Shown here: one piece after another, positions 62,721 through 64,000 of the stretch
Layout: each line of letters opens with the position of its first letter
Position numbering within the stretch: position 1 is the first letter of the stretch
Source of the DNA: Ophiodon elongatus
Taxonomy: Eukaryota > Chordata > Actinopteri > Perciformes > Hexagrammidae
Direction of reading: 5' to 3'
Length of the DNA: 64,000 nt
Assembly (NCBI GenBank): GCA_016806645.1
Contig: JACSYO010002063.1
Span: forward strand, 216,001 to 280,000
The notes under the pieces: model-generated
Seen by the model: the letters and a program-made list of their open reading frames with translations, nothing else
Databases searched by the model: none
What the model was told of the DNA's origin: nothing
Position numbers and translations under genes: made by a program

Positions 62721-64000
62721 ACAGTACGTCAGGCTCTGCAGTCTGCAGATATGTGCACATTTAGTGAATAGACACGCATGCCAATATATCACACACGCAC
62801 ATAAAGACACACCAACTCCCCGATGAATCATGCATTTAAAGAAATCACACATAGACACACATGTACCCACTTTCTGTGCATACGCGTGCACATACTTTGT
62901 GCACATGTACTCACATTTGCACACACTTAAAAAGAGCCACTTAGCCAGTGCAGGCTTGTGTCCCTGTCGATGAAGAGTTAAAATGCAAATAATTAATCCT
63001 ATTTTGTTCCAGGGAGAGAACCGGCTGGGCATGTGACTGTGAAATCCTGTTTGAATTGTGCCCAACCTCACATGGTCCACTATACTGTGCGTCAGCCCTG
63101 TACTGTTATGTGTCAAAAAAATTACCAGCTGGCCAAAAACAAAACATGAGCAAAAAAACAAAGGGACATTTTACAAAAAGAATAGTTAAAAGTGAAAAGC
63201 ATGCATCCCATCATTTGTGGCGTATTGGCACTGAAACGGGGGGTTTGAGTGCTGCAGATTTCTTTGTGTATTCAGTCAAGGTGGCTATCGCTGCTTGTGC
63301 TAACTACTAATTAGGGTTTTACTCCAAACAAACCAGGATTTTAAAAACCACGCTTTTATGCGGCACAGGATTTTTCCTTTTTTTAAAAGTATGTTCCCTG
63401 TAATCTGACAGAATATGGATAAGTTTTCATGACTGAAATCCCCAATGCATTATGTCAATTCTTATGTGGAGGTTTTTGAATTGCAGTAGAAATCATTTAT
63501 GAATACTCCATCTATGAAACTGTTGCGTTGCTGATTCTCTTATTTCGTCCTCCTCCTCTCTACAGTAACCGTTACAGTCAGCCACAGACAGTGAGACAAC
63601 AAGCAGTCAGACGGAGATGGATGGTGTGAGGGTGGATTCGGGGTGGGTGGGGTGGTATTGCTGGGGGGGGGGGGGGGGAGGGGGGGTTGTGGTGCTGTGG
63701 GAGCATATCCAAACATGGCCAAGACAACCGACGAACACAACCAGCCGGCAAGCCACAGCACCACATGTTAAGACAGAATACCAAATGAAGCAGACTCCGA
63801 TATTACCCTGCCTTCACCACTCCAACTGTCTGGGGGAATCTATATGATGAATCATGAAGAGATTCTTCTTTTCTTTTTTTATAACTCTCTGCTTCTCGCT
63901 CTGCTTCTGTCTTTGTCTGTTTTCTCTCTCTCTCTCTCTCACTCCTCCTATGCTTTATGTTATCCTTAATGAACTCCTCTGTTCCCCCTCCGCTCTTTCT
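56424..64000. other. Probable long dpf1 intron, microsatellite-rich
   Basis: No C2H2-finger or N-terminal dpf1 exon could be recognised on the - strand. The region holds CA/TG arrays (56849-56895, 57279-57310, 59159-59183, 59242-59290, 61470-61520, 62279-62369, 62456-62529, 62649-62714), a (GGA)n tract (61186-61230), C/T-rich DNA (59640-59780) and a G-run (63662-63686). All long frames here are repeat translations. Confidence 0.5.

Noticed and set aside
62058..62722. Long HTHTH/VCVCV frames on both strands
   Set aside because: Pure translations of CA/TG dinucleotide repeats.
1..64000. CRISPR arrays, bacterial operons, phage or defence systems
   Set aside because: The intron-exon structure, vertebrate gene families and microsatellite density show vertebrate nuclear DNA; tandem repeats here are simple sequence, not CRISPR.

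Overview
This is eukaryotic nuclear DNA, almost certainly from a ray-finned (percomorph-like) teleost fish. The genes are split into exons with GT-AG introns, the intergenic DNA is packed with long (CA)n/(TG)n arrays, and several interspersed repeats are of types common in teleost genomes. All gene models below were built by hand from splice signals, reading phase and protein continuity. There are no bacterial-style operons.

Layout. (1) 1-34.1 kb, + strand: a tandem array of TRPM8-channel-associated-factor (TCAF/FAM115) genes with a C-terminal peptidase M60-like domain. Copy A is cut by the left edge of the window, so only its last eight coding exons are present (62-4829). Copies B (9598-18830, 11 coding exons, 920 aa) and C (24424-34120, 11 coding exons, 911 aa) are complete and open. 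Broken pieces of further copies lie between and inside them: exon-3 relics at 4019-4205 and 8387-8800, and an exon 5-7 fragment at 20932-21690. The last fragment sits at the junction of a tandemly duplicated, decayed LINE. (2) 35.0-38.9 kb, - strand: a compact five-coding-exon gene for a secreted DNA/RNA non-specific endonuclease of the ENDOD1 type (280 aa, signal peptide, DRGH active-site motif), lying tail-to-tail with copy C. (3) 38.9-52.0 kb: no coding gene that I can support; microsatellites, a teleost foldback repeat, pyrimidine-rich DNA and an isolated RFX-like X-box beside inverted CCAAT boxes. (4) 52.0-56.4 kb, - strand: the last four coding exons of dpf1 (BAF45b, neuro-d4), encoding the double PHD finger and C-terminus. 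Its 5' exons are not visible up to 64 kb, so the rest of the window is probably a long repeat-rich intron.

Genes working together. The TCAF copies are paralogues under active turnover by duplication, gene conversion and mobile-element insertion. All three keep the full HExxH...E zinc-peptidase signature. Several insertions can be dated relative to duplications because one paralogue still holds the empty site: a solo LTR in copy B intron 10, and a 350-bp retroposed repeat in LINE copy 2. I see no evidence of functional coupling between the TCAF array, the endonuclease and dpf1. They appear to be ordinary chromosomal neighbours.
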